Assembly: GCA_009741485.1 (NCBI GenBank)
Contig: CM019230.1
Coordinates: 7,252,766 to 7,316,765, forward strand
Reading direction: 5' to 3'
Origin: Malurus cyaneus samueli
Taxonomy: Eukaryota; Chordata; Aves; Passeriformes; Maluridae
Length of the DNA: 64,000 nucleotides
The position numbers and the translations under genes were made by a program. Shown one piece after another: positions 11,915 through 23,113 of the stretch. Under the pieces are notes generated by a model that saw only the letters and a list, made by a program, of their open reading frames with translations, was not told the DNA's origin and did not search any database. Position 1 is the first letter of the stretch. The number at the start of each line of letters is the position of its first letter.

Positions 11915-12550
11915 TGCGCGGGGCTGGCCAGGCAGACACAATGACAATGCCGGTGGCCTAGTTACAGGGGAACAAAAGGCTTTATTTAAAAAAAATGAAA
12001 GGGCTTTTTTTAGATCCTCTGGGAGGAAGGGAAGGTAAAGGTCTCTCTTTACTCCTCCTCCCAGAGGAGGGCGGGTATTGTTTATTGGAGTGGTTCCTGT
12101 GGTCTGGGCTGGACACGGCAGGGCATTGCATGGGCAGTTGTGGTCTGGCTCAGTTTCCCCACTAAAGATGCAAATCCCCCTCGAGTGGAGTGCAGGATTC
12201 TTCGAGCCCTGCCCACCGGAGCAGGCTGCAGGGGTTCCAGAGGGGGTTCTGGGGCAAAGCCCCCTGCCCAGTGCCAGGGTTTGGGCAGAAGCAAAATCTC
12301 TGTGAAGCACACTGGGATGAGCTGCTGGTGGGGCTGGGGCTGCACAGATTCTCCCCGCCAGGGCTGGGTGAGATGAACCGTGGGGATGGAGCAGCTGGGA
12401 AGCTGCGATTGTCCCAGACACCCAAACCCAAAGCACCTCCTGCCGCTTTGCAAAGGGATTATCCCGGGGAAGATCACAGTGGGGCTGCCCCAGGAGGGAG
12501 GAGCCGGCTCCCTGTCACACCTTGCTCCAGCTCTGCTTTCTTTCTCGCAG

Positions 12551-12663
12551 GATTTTCGTGCTGGGCATTGGATTTTTCACGCTGTGCTTCCTGATGACGT
12601 CTCTGGGCGGGCAGTTCTCGGCCAAGCGCCTGGGGGACTCGCCCTTCACCATCCGCACCGAAG
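12551..12663 (+). CDS. MGAT5B: MGAT5B coding exon 2 (transmembrane anchor)
   Basis: The first G completes the arginine split with exon 1. Then 37 codons follow, and a final G starts the next split codon. The product reads IFVLGIGFFTLCFLMTSLGG and continues through QFSAKRLGDSPFTIRTE, nearly identical to vertebrate MGAT5B. The hydrophobic run IFVLGIGFFTLCFLM is the single signal-anchor helix of a type II Golgi glycosyltransferase; QFSAKRLG onward is lumenal. The acceptor is CTCGCAG and the donor G|GTGAGC. A three-copy 59-bp minisatellite starts 28 bases after the exon. Confidence 0.97.
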
Positions 12664-12690
12664 GTGAGCGTGCCTCCCTGGCCATCCTGT

Positions 12691-12867
12691 CCCCTCTGAT
12701 GGGTGCCAGGCATGCAGCAGGGTGCTGCTGGGCTCCTCCATTCCCACGGCCCCTCTGATGGGTGCCAGGCATGCAGCAGGGTGCTGCTGTGCTCCTCCAT
12801 TCCCACAGCCCCTCTGATGGGTGCCAGGCATGCAGCAGGGTGCTGCTGTGCTCCTCCATTCCCACAG
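12691..12867 (+). repeat. 59-bp minisatellite, three copies
   Basis: Units begin at 12691, 12750 and 12809, each opening CCCCTCTGATGGGTGCC and closing near CCATTCCCAC(A/G)G. They are nearly identical, and a partial fourth unit starts at 12868. The array lies 28 bases downstream of the exon 2 donor. Confidence 0.95.
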
Positions 12868-15800
12868 CCCCTCCTGGCTGTTCTGGGAAGGCCAGGATGG
12901 CTCAGGGTGCTGTTGGCCTCTCTGGCCATGGTGTTGGGCACTTTGCAGCCATGTGGCTCAAACCTGGCTGTGGCAGGGTGGGGATGAGTGCTGGAGAGGG
13001 ATGGGGATGCAGTGGGATCAGACCTTCAGCTGGCAGAGGTGTGGGTTGTGCGGGCTGCCTCTGATCTGATGTGTGGAGGATTTGACCCAGGTGCTTGCAG
13101 GTCTCAGTGGGTTTGAGTTTTGGTCTGCAGAGAGTGGAAATTGTTCCTTAGGGAGGGAAAATAAAAGGCTTTTGTGGTTTTATGGAGGTACTGAAATGTG
13201 GAAGAGAAATATTCTAATTTTTATCAAGTGTGAGTTTTGTTTTCAAAGCACCTCTTTTTTGAGATGTGAAGCAGCTCAGGAGACACTTCCATGGTGGGAC
13301 AGTCATGTCCTGCCCGTGCTCTGGGAAGATGCTGCTGCCATGGATTGACTCCCTGACTGTTCCTCTGTGATTCCAGATTGGGTCCGACTGAAAGGCACAG
13401 AGATCTGCCCAGCTTGAGCTCCCCTGGGCAGGGTGAGATGGGTTTGGTCAGCCACCGTGGTCTTCTGCTTTGTGCCAAAACCATGGAGGGATCTGAGCTC
13501 CACAGCCTCACCCAGGATGGGATTTTGGGGCATCAAATCCTTTCCTTGTGGTTCTGGAAGAAGTGCCAGCTGCCTCCCCACAGAAGGAGAGGAATGAGGT
13601 GGTGTTTTCCCGAGGTTGGATGGTGTTAAACCGCTTGGTTGGCTTTCCAAGGGATGGATTTGCAGCCCGGGGCAGCGGGATTTGTGCTCTCCCTGGATGG
13701 AGCACACAGTGGCTGACATTCCTCCCTCTCTGCTCCCTGAACTGTTCCCATCCCCAGCTCCATCCAACCCCTTTTCTGGTGCTTTCCTGGTAACCTCAGC
13801 CTGGAGCAGGTGGCAGGATCAGAGCCCTTCAGTGTTTCTGCACTTGGTCAGGGTGCATGTCCTCATGGGGAAGGTGTGTTTGGTGTTCCTGTCCCCAAAC
13901 CAGGATGGCTGATGAGTGAAGTCTGGTTTTAGGGATTTTCTTCCATCTTGAGGTGAGAAGTGGCACAAGGAAAATGGGCAGAAGCCACCACACGCTTTTC
14001 CAAAACTTCTCCAGAGCTGGCTTTTGAGGAGATGAGTTCTGAACAGATTCCTGAGATGGAAATTTAAAGTGTCACTGTTAGAGATGCTCTCTGTTCCACA
14101 GGAGCCCCAGTCTCCCTGAGAAGTTTGTTGAGAAAGTCAGAGAGAATGTGATTGACTGTAAGTGAGACAGGTTTTGCTGCAAAGAGCAACAAATATTTCC
14201 ACAAACCTGCAGAAGAACCGGGAGCACTCCAGAGGGCTCTGAATTTGGGGTAAAATGATGGAAAGGAGGCAATTACTCAGCTCTTCACCCCCTTTCTGAG
14301 TGCCTTGGAGTGGCTTTTCCCATCCTTACCCTTGTCATCAGTTTAACCTTTGAGTGCACTGTCTCCATCCTTGCCTTTCCCTTGTTCACTGGGAGCAGTG
14401 TCAGCCCTGGAGCTGGGTCAAAAGAAAATCCCTTTTTCAGGCCCCCACACCTCAAATCCTCCACACTTGGGGGTTCAGGTGATTAAATCGAATTGTGCAC
14501 ATGGGATCACCCTCTTTGGCTCTGCTGAGGGCTGTGAGCACCGACCTTCCTGGTTGGGAGAGGCTGCTCTGAGATGGTGCAATTTGATTGTTGCTCCTGG
14601 TAATTCCTGATTGGTCTCATTTAAAGAACAAAACAAGTAAATTACTACCCAGGTACTCTAATTTTTTACGGTTTTGCTCTCTTTGCTTTCTAGCTGGGTA
14701 AGGCAAGTCCTGCTTTATTAGAAAGCTGAAAAAATTCAATGCAAATCCAATTTTTTTTTCCCCCTATATTGGGTGGCTTTGCCAAGCAGAGTATTGCTTC
14801 CAGATGAATTGCTGCACATTTGGCTGTCACTGTGCTTCTTGCTGGGGAAGATGAGCTTCATTCATGGCCCAGCACACTGGTTCTGAGCACAAAGCATCCT
14901 CTCTCCCATCTCTGGAGGAAGATGCTGAATTGGAGGAAGGTTGTGGTTTTTGTCCCCAAAGCTTGGCAGGCACAGCCTGAGAGGCTTTTTCTCTCTCTTG
15001 AATATCGGGTTTGGGTTATTTGGGTTCAGTCTTTGCTGTCACACTGGTTTTTAGGGCTGGCTGTGCCCCAGGGTGATGTAGCAGAGTGGGACCAAGGCAA
15101 TGTGCTGGCCAGGGGCTGGCAAATGTCACTGCAAACCTCCCTCTGTCACCTGAGCAAGGTTGTGGCTGTCAGGGGAAGCTCTGATGGCTGGAAAAGCCAC
15201 CTCTCCCACCCATGGAAAAAGGCAGGAAAGATGATAGATCCCAGAGAGCCTCACTGGAGCACTGGGAAACAGGGACAGCCTCTGGGGAGTGAGAAAACTC
15301 CATTCCTGAGAGCACATCTGGCTGGTGTGAGGCTGTGGACAGGCCTGAGCATCTCTGCTTGGAGCAGGAGGTTGAAGAAGGGACCCCAGAGGTCCTTCCA
15401 GGCTGCAGAGGGTGCAGAGCTCGCGTGGAGGAGCCTGGAACGAGCATTGGAGTGGGGAGGGTGGGAGCAGCAATGGATGTGCTGCTCATTAGCGCTGTGG
15501 CGTCTCCAAAGGTCTGTTTGAATAACAAACTGGCATTTAATTAACACGTGTTGTGGATCCCAGGGAAAGGCAGGCAATATTCCTGCTGGTTATGGCTGCT
15601 GTTAGAGCACAGTGCTGGGCTGGGGGTGAGCTCAGGGGAGCAGGTTCATCCTGCTGGGCTGGTGAGCTCCTGGCGTGGGGAATGGTGAGGATCTGCCCAA
15701 ACCTGGACAGCAGCGTGGTCAGTGGCCTGGGAGGAGCTCCTGGGGGTGTGGCCACAGGTTTGAGCGTTTCCTGGGAATGGGCTCCTGGGGGAAGCTGCTC

Positions 15801-15900
15801 CCTGTTCCACCTGGACTGCTGGAAGAACCCTTTGGATATAATTCATTAATGAATGGATGGATGGTGCAGGGAAGCTCTGCAGTGGAGCTGGAGCACTTAA

Positions 15901-16318
15901 CTCTCTCCCAGCTCAATGGGACACATCCCAAAGTGCTGTTTTTATTTCCCTGAGGGGTTTTAGCTCCTTTTGGAAACCTCAGCCCAAGCATCTGGAGCCT
16001 GTGTGACAGGGTGACATCCTCCATGCTCCATCCATGCTTGGGAAGTGCTGGGTGGAGATGGCTTCCAGTGTCCATCATCATCCCAAAACATGGAAAACAC
16101 AAGGAGACTCCTTCCTGTCTGCCCCTTTCCCTGTGGTACTGTTGTCTTTTTCAACCTAGAAATTATTATTTTAGTATGGGAGGTGATATAAAAGTGGGTC
16201 TTCATTGGAGTTCCAGGACAGCCATGGAAGAATATCCACAAAAGCCCTCCCCCATCCCCAAATACAGTTTGATAGGTTCAGGAAATTAGCATAGTTGGTA
16301 AAAAGCACCAATTAGAAG
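15901..16318 (-). repeat. Interspersed repeat A, copy 1
   Basis: About 415 bases match 26189-26612 at high identity in the same orientation; I would guess near 90 percent by eye. Shared stretches include CATCTGGAGCCTGTGTGACAG and CATCATCATCCCAAAACATGG. On its left, about 40 bases (15879-15920) read on the minus strand resemble the start of the LTR found next to copy 2. It is probably part of a retroelement, family unknown. The strand given follows the adjacent LTR and is tentative. Confidence 0.7.
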
Positions 16319-16324
16319 TGCTGA

Positions 16325-16452
16325 TGCTCATTTGGAAATTAAAGGGAGCTGAGCTGCTCCTCTCCTGGAGAGCCTCCATGGGGATGTCAGGCAGTGGTAG
16401 AGATGCACTTGAGCATCCCCTTTCCCAGGTGGGTCAGCATTTTTTGGGGTGG
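16325..16452 (+). repeat. Interspersed repeat B, copy 2
   Basis: This is the second copy of the segment at 10161-10290. It begins within about 10 bases of the end of repeat A copy 1, so A and B may be parts of one larger element here. Confidence 0.7.
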
Positions 16453-17887
16453 GCTCGTGTCAGCTCCTGCAGCCCTTCCTGGGGCTGATCCCAGCCTTTG
16501 TGGCTGTTTGTGCTGCTCCTTGAGTCCTGCCAGGCTCAGCTGAGCAGGGAAAGCTGCCCAGGCCCTTCAGTGCCTGCAGGCTTGGGGTGGCTGCAGAGAG
16601 CTGGGGGATATCAAAAATCATTTGCTTAAAACCCAGCTGCATCCGAAAAATCCTTTGGGCTGCAGATGAATACTGAAGTTCATGGTCCCTGGTCCAGTTT
16701 GGGCTGGGGCTGTTTCTTTTTCTCCCTGAGTGACCTGCCCAGCCCAGCCCTGAGCCTCAGCTATTGCAATTCAAAGGGAGACAAGAAAATACCCCAGCCT
16801 TGCCCAGAGCTTTCCTGGCTTCTGAAGTGTGTGAGCAGCCGATCATAACCAAAATAAACATAGATGTGAGGCAGGAGCATGAAAAGGAGAAATGGATAAT
16901 GTCACAGTCCAGGAGTTAATCCCATTTAAAATTTGATTTTTGAATGTGAATACCTTTCTCGGAGGTTCTCTCCAAAAGCCAAGTTTCTCGGTGTGTGCCA
17001 GAAATCATTCCTCAGATGGATTCTCTGCTTGGTGATTCGATGCAGTAGAGGCTTTGCATCTTAACAATAAATAAAAAAAACCCTTCTGAAATGCAAGTTA
17101 TTTTATCCTAATCCTCTGCTGTCAAGTAAACACAGACAAAGGTTCCTTTGTTTTGAAATGGCCACTGAGAGAATTTGTTCTGCAAACAAAGATGTAGATA
17201 AAAAAGGGAATGGAGAAGTCTATAAATTTTGAATGTGGGAGATGCTTTGGGAAGGGCTCTAGACTCGAGAGATTGAGTTTTCTGTGCCCTCTTCTCTCCT
17301 CTTATTTAGAATTTAATATGTTTGGTGATCCTTTTTCCTCCCCCAAGCATCTTTCTTGCTGAAAAAGGACCAAATTCTGTAATCAGGGTGCTGGGAGGGA
17401 TTTGGCATTGCTCCCTGTGCCCGTGGCTGTGCCCCAGGCTGGATTTGGTGGGATGTACATCCCGCTGGTGGAGCTTGCTGCTGCAGGGGATTAGCGGGGG
17501 GAAAATAGGTTATTAAGTGTTAAAACGCGATTAGAGGTGGCTGGAATATCGCCTGGAACTGCTGTAGCTGGTTCAGAAAATCAAAAGCCTTTGGATTCCC
17601 CTCGCTGTTGATTCCTGCAGGGCTGGGGATGAGGTGCTGGAGGGATTTGCTGCAGACCCAGGGGAGGTTAGGACAGGTCCTGATATCCCTGGAGCTGAGC
17701 TTGCCCTCACGCTGGGCTGCTGGCTCCTGCAAGAGGGGTCTGATTTAATTTCAGATGACCTCGGTGGACTTTGACAGAAAGGTTTGGAGCGATTCACAAG
17801 TTCCTCTGTGCTCAGGGTCACTGCTGCAGCAGAAGTGCTGGTGCTGAGGCCCTTCAATCCCTCTGCCTCTGGGAAGGGAGGGTTTGC

Positions 17888-18356
17888 TGTGATGCCTAAA
17901 ACAAGGCTTACCTGAAACAGAGGCCAAAGTTAAGAGAGTAAAAGCAGACAAATTTAATTCAGGGACGCTGGTACATTAGGGCAGACAAAACCTCCTCCTG
18001 AGGCTACACCTAAAATGGACCCTGAGTCATGAGATCTTCCTCTTTTTTAAGTTCTGTCTCATGAACACATCGGGCCCCAGTTCTCCAATGACACCTTCAG
18101 GTGAAGATGTCACCCACCCCAAACTTGCTCCCCCCAGTTCTCTGTTGTTTACATATTTTGGGGCTCTGAGGCAGCGAAGTATCCTTGGATTTCAGGCTCA
18201 GAGAGGAATTGTTTTGGGTTGGTTTTGGGTCTAAAGATGCTCTTTTTTGTTGTTTGGGTCTAAAGATGGGAGAGCAGGAGCTTTAGTGCTGTGCACTGGA
18301 GAAGTACAAGAATACAGACACATGAAAATGCAGAAGCTAAAAATCCTAAGGCTTCA
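17888..18356 (+). mobile_element. LTR-like element C, diverged copy 1
   Basis: This segment aligns along its length with 40922-41364. Shared landmarks are a TGTGATGCCT start, ACAGAGGC near base 35, ACATCGGG, AATTCTCTGTTGTTT-like and GAGGAATTGTTTTG motifs, GGGAGAGCAGGAGCT, and an AATCCT(A/G)AG end. It is much more diverged than the 41 kb copy. It also carries an internal duplication around TTGGGTCTAAAGATG (near 18227 and 18256). It has no coding capacity and the size suits a solo LTR. Confidence 0.65.
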
Positions 18357-20274
18357 GCTGAGCAGCTGGAGTTGTGTGTTTGCTGTTCCCATAACTCTCT
18401 TTTCAACCTGTTTCCGAGTGTTTCCTGCTGCTCAGCTGGAGAGCTCAGCACCTGCCTTTTCCCAGCCCCAGTGAGCTCCCAGCAGCATCTCCAGCTGGTT
18501 TCCTGTGGGTGACCACAATCGGGCTCCTGTGTCACGTTTCCTCCGCCGCTTCGGGAACAGGATCGCTGGGAAATGGGATGAAGGAAGGACAAGGGTGGGG
18601 GAGAGCTGATTTTAGAGCCCAAGCTGGGCAGCACAAACAATCAGAGGTGGAGCTCAGGCTCTGCGAGGCTCTGGCAGCTTGTCCTGGGTTGCTGAGGTGT
18701 GCTTTGGGGTCTGATCTCCTCAGGGCTGCAGGATAAAGACCCCAATGGGATAATAAGCAGCTCGTGGGCTAGGACAGGGTTTTTCCCAGTCCTACACCAC
18801 TGGGACATTGCAGTTGGACAATGGGAACTCGCCCTGGCATCCATCTGGAGGTGGGCAGTGTCTGCAGGGACTTCCCAAGGTCTGTGGCACAGCAGAATTG
18901 CAGATCACCAAAGAACAGCTTCTGCTGCAGAAGAATTTGGTCATTTACGTTCATTTTGGAAGAAATAAATAAAAATAATGGAGGGGACAAAAAATGTGGA
19001 AAAGTTATGGAGAAATTCTTCTGAGGAAAGCCCCCCTTACTGGCTTGGGGTGTTTTGTCCTGCATGCAGACTGTGGGGAAGCTGAGCAATTCTTTGTGGT
19101 GTCGAGTGGCTCTGGTTTGCCACATTGGGCTATGGGACTGTCAGGAGAGCCAGGAGCCAAAGAGTGCTGTGCTGGTGTTTAACATCACCTAGCAGCATTC
19201 CTGCCCTGCTCTCCCCAAACCCCCTCAACATTCCAGCTCCTGGGCTGCTCTGCCTCTCCTGCAGCTGCTGCTCGCCCCAGTTCCTGGAGCCTCACCTGCT
19301 TAAAGCGATTTCTTCCATCAGTGAGCACAGAAAAGGAGAGAGGGAGGTGTTCAGGGTGGTGCAGAGCAGCTGTAAGCTTTGGTATTTGTGGCTTTTGTTC
19401 CTCTCCAGAGCAGGGATGCTGTGGAGAGGTGGGAATCGTGCTGCAGATGATAATGCTGAAGGTTGCTGAGGGTTTTGTAGGGCATCTCCACCATTTCAGA
19501 GCCACAGCACCGTGAAGCAATGGGATCTCCTGTTATTTCAGTGCCTTGAATCGCTCCCTGAGGAGCGGAGCAGAGAGGCCAAACAGAAATGTGAGAACCT
19601 ACACGATCTCCTCAGAGGGGTCCTTTGCTCCTGCTCCCGCCTCTGCTGCTTTTCCTTCTGCTCCAGCAGCGTCCCAGCTGGGCCAGCGTGGCCAGGTAAC
19701 ATCACCATTTGTTCTCTCAGAGGATGCTGAAAGGTCACGCTGGGATTTGCTAACGATCAGAGCGAGCTTGAGTGACTCTGTCAGCCCCTCGCAGTCAGGG
19801 GGGAGGAGGAGGTGGTGGTGGTCTGTGTCCACGATCCTGACCTGCTGGGCACCCTCTCCTCATGAGGGGTGACAGCAGAGGAGGGGACAGCTCGGTTCAG
19901 CTCTGTCCTGGTTGCAGTGAGATGCTGCTCAGTGCAAAGGATCTGTGAGATAAAACAGATGTGTTCACCCTCCCTCTGCCTTGGGAAAGGTAATTTCAGG
20001 ACCCATTTGCGAACTTGGGTGGCTGCCACTTGTGACAGATCCCAATCCGCTTCTGGGCAGAGCACTCAGCTCTTCTGAGTTGGGCAAAATACCCAAAAGT
20101 CTCTTTGTGGCTGTGGGAATCCCTTTTCTTATCTGCTCTGGCTCAGAGAGCAGCCGGGAGCGATGGCTTGGGCTGCAGCCTCCTCGAAATCCACAGACCT
20201 GTGGATCCAAGGCTGCTTCTGCTCCCTTTGCTTTCAAGAAGCCGTGTGAGTTATAAATTTATCTCACTGCCTTC

Positions 20275-20385
20275 GGCACGCAGCGAAGGCAACAGGAGAA
20301 GCAGCGGTGAAGACTCGTGTGAGCGAGCGACAGTGACGGGGGACACGGGCAGGGGAGGGAGGGAGCCGGGCGGGCTCCGCTCTGC
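20275..20385. promoter_or_regulatory. Small CpG cluster within intron 2
   Basis: This is a local rise in CpG in otherwise CpG-poor intron, with motifs such as GAGCGAGCGACAG and GCCGGGCGGGC. It could be a remnant of a repeat, an alternative promoter or chance. No exon with a donor is evident beside it. Confidence 0.2.
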
Positions 20386-22860
20386 AAACTCGGTGCTAAT
20401 TATTCCCAGTTTCTTCCTGAGTGAGTTACAGCCCTCCCCCGGGCTGCTGGTGTCAGGTTTTGATGTCGTCTGCTGAGCAGCCCTGGATTGTCAGGAGCGC
20501 ATGGGGCCGGCAGAGCTCGGGATGCTGCTCCAGGAGGAGGGATGAGACTCTTCCCAGGGTCTGAATCCACAGTTTGCTTCTGTAAAATTCCCTCAAAAGA
20601 CAGGAGGTTCCCGTCTCCGATCCCCTCTTCCTGCGCTGCTCTGGGGTTGTTATCAGGTGTGGGTCAGGGTGTGCTGTCACCTCCTCTGCACCACACGGGA
20701 CCTGCACATCCCCACTGCTCCATTTTCCTGCATCCAGAGCTGGACCAGGCTCTGCTGGAGCCTGTGAGTGCCAGCCAGGGGAGGAATTCCATGTGGAGGA
20801 ATGTGCTGGGCTGTTCCTCAGTGCTTGGGGCTCCCTTCCAGCCTCTCTGGATCCATCCCTTCCAAAGCACTCCGTGAACCCTGGGGGTTGGAGCAGCCAG
20901 CTGATGCTGTGAGGAGTTGTCTGGCTGGTGCCAAGTGGAGCTGGCTGGCTCTGGGAGCATCTCCGCGGTGAGGAGCTTTGCTGGGAGCTGATGGGCTTTG
21001 CTTTTTCCTGGGGCAGCGGGGTTGGCTCTGGGGCTCACCTGGAAATGCTGAGCTCTGGCCGCTCCCTCTGCTCAGGACCATTCTCTCCCTTGCTGTCCAA
21101 GCAGGGGAACGGAATTAGCGGAGACACCAAAGCAAGGTGAAGTTCAGATGTAGGATGAGAGTTCCCTGCCCCAAACCTTCCCTTTTGCCAGCCCCTGCTG
21201 GATGCTTGGCTGCCCCAAGGGCTCTTTGCAGTGGTGACACAGCACTCACAAGTGCCATTGGCTCCACCGTGCTGGGGCTGCACCCCCACGGCCAACACGG
21301 GGCTGTCCTTAATCTGCTTTTATTGGGGGATCAGACCATCGTTTTGCCTGGATGGAGAAGTTGGGGGTTGATTAAGAGCATGTGGCCTCTCCTGCTTCTG
21401 CTGGTGTCCCCACTTCAGCCCCAAACTCTGCATCCCCCTCATTGCTCTGTGCTCCCATCCTCGACCCACTCATGAGAAGGGAGTTTGAAGTGCAAGTGTA
21501 AAACTTTACTGCCTTTGTTCAACTGGTGATGAGGGCAGGGAAATGAGGGCTGCTAAAATAAGGAAAATAAAGGCATTCCTGGCATTCCACGTGGCAATGG
21601 GGGCTCCTGCCCACTTCTGGTGGAGCAAACTGCAGATCGGTGCTTTGCAGGGCACAGAGGGGTCAAAAGGAGTGTCAGGGCTGCTGCTGTACTGGGTAAG
21701 GCTTAATCCATCCTGGGAAAATGTCTTTTACTGAAGAAGTGCCTGTTTGATACAATTGCTGCTCAGAACTGAATGCCTGCAGGCTTGAAGAGAAAAATTA
21801 TGCCACCAAACTTATTGGAAAATGGAGGTGTGAATTCACAGATCTTGAATTGGGGCAGCAGTGATGAGGACCCCGGAGCATGGTTCTGGTGTTTCTGGCC
21901 CCTTCCCTGCTGCCCCTGTGCCAGAGGAGGCAGGAACAGCATCCTGCTGCCCTGGCACTCTGTTATCTCTACAAGCAGGGACACCCAGGGAATGATTAAA
22001 TCAATTAATTGATTTTCTATAGCTCATAAGGAAGTCAAATGGCATTTCCATCAACTCGCGACGAGCCAACACCCCACCATGGCCAGGAGGAATGTTAATG
22101 GCTCTTTATGCTTTTATTACCCCTTTTCACTCCTAAATCAAAATTCATCCTGAGCCCGGGAGGCAGCAGGTACTTCAGAAAATAAAACTAGCACGGTGGG
22201 AACCATAGCAGCCTCTGTAAAAGCCGGGTTTTCCCATTGATTTATTTGTTTCTCTGGCTCAAACGAGAGAGCAGGGCTCTGTTCAGCTCGAGCAGAGATT
22301 AGCTGAGCCTCATCCTGCAGCTCTGCCTGTGCCCCCCAGCTCTGGGGGCCCTGCTCTGGGCTCTGCTGATGCCAGGAGGGTCCGGCCCCTGGGCTGGCTG
22401 GAGATCGATGGGTTTGGAGGAAGGGGATGATTTTTTGTCCCCTGGAAGCAGAGTGGCAGGATGCCCAGCACTGTTTGGCCAATCTTTTTGGCTGAAGGAG
22501 AAAGGGTGATCATTTTGGAAGTGTTAAATGAGTGAGTTCTGCTGCTCCTCAGGCTGAACCTTTTGGCTGTGGGCTCACGTTCACATTACAGAGCTGGAGG
22601 GGTGATGGTGGTGCTGAGCCTCCTGGAGCCTTCACTGGCTGGTTTTGGGCTCTGCGAACCCTTCCTTTCATCCATGAAGAATTGCCTCCTGACAGCACAA
22701 TTTTCCCTGGATGAGCAACTGGGACCATTAGGAGAAGAACCAGTTAAGTGCTGATGCCCTTGAGGAGACGCCTCTTGTAAAGACCAAGAACCCAAATGAA
22801 GGTTGGTCCCTAGCTCGTGGCTCTGTGAAGTCACTCTGGGGCTGTCCCTGTTCTCTGTTT

Positions 22861-23113
22861 GCTGCTCCTCACCTGGAATTTGGGCTTCCAGCTGCAAATC
22901 CAGTTTGCCCCCAGTACAAACACCACCCAGTGTGAGGTCCAGCCNNNNNNNNTGTCCCCGCCATCTCCCCCGTGCACCTGCTTGGGTTTCATCACCAAGG
23001 TGGCTGCGGGAAGCGTTCATTAAAATCCTTGCTGCTCCTGACCTGGAATTTGGCTTCCAGCTGCAAATCCAGTTTGCTCCCAGTACAAACACCACCCAGT
23101 GTGAGGTCCAGCC
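22861..23113 (+). repeat. 84-bp direct duplication across an N gap
   Basis: The segment 22861-22944 recurs almost exactly at 23031-23113, sharing ACCTGGAATTT, CAGCTGCAAATCCAGTTTG and ACCACCCAGTGTGAGGTCC, with one base missing in the second copy. The first copy ends exactly at the 8-N run. This could be two units of a roughly 170-bp tandem repeat, or two contig ends that should have been merged. Confidence 0.85.
22945..22952. other. Assembly gap (8 N)
   Basis: There are eight undetermined bases at the end of the first copy of a duplicated segment. Confidence 0.99.

Larger units (their letters stand above)
5982..12550 (+). other. MGAT5B: MGAT5B intron 1
   Basis: This is a 6569-base intron with GT donor and AG acceptor (TTTCTTTCTCGCAG). 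It is GC-rich for an intron. Apart from the CpG island at its start and the tandem arrays listed separately, 6260-8340, 8650-10160 and 10840-12550 show no gene or repeat that I can name. Long open frames across 11.2-12.4 kb on the minus strand reflect GC-rich composition and lack any recognisable domain. Confidence 0.85.

Noticed and set aside
11498..12436. A 312-residue minus-strand open frame, the longest in the window
   Set aside because: It lies in GC-rich intron 1, includes the 11-bp tandem repeat, shows no recognisable domain or plausible splice structure, and overlaps open frames on both strands, as expected from GC-rich composition.
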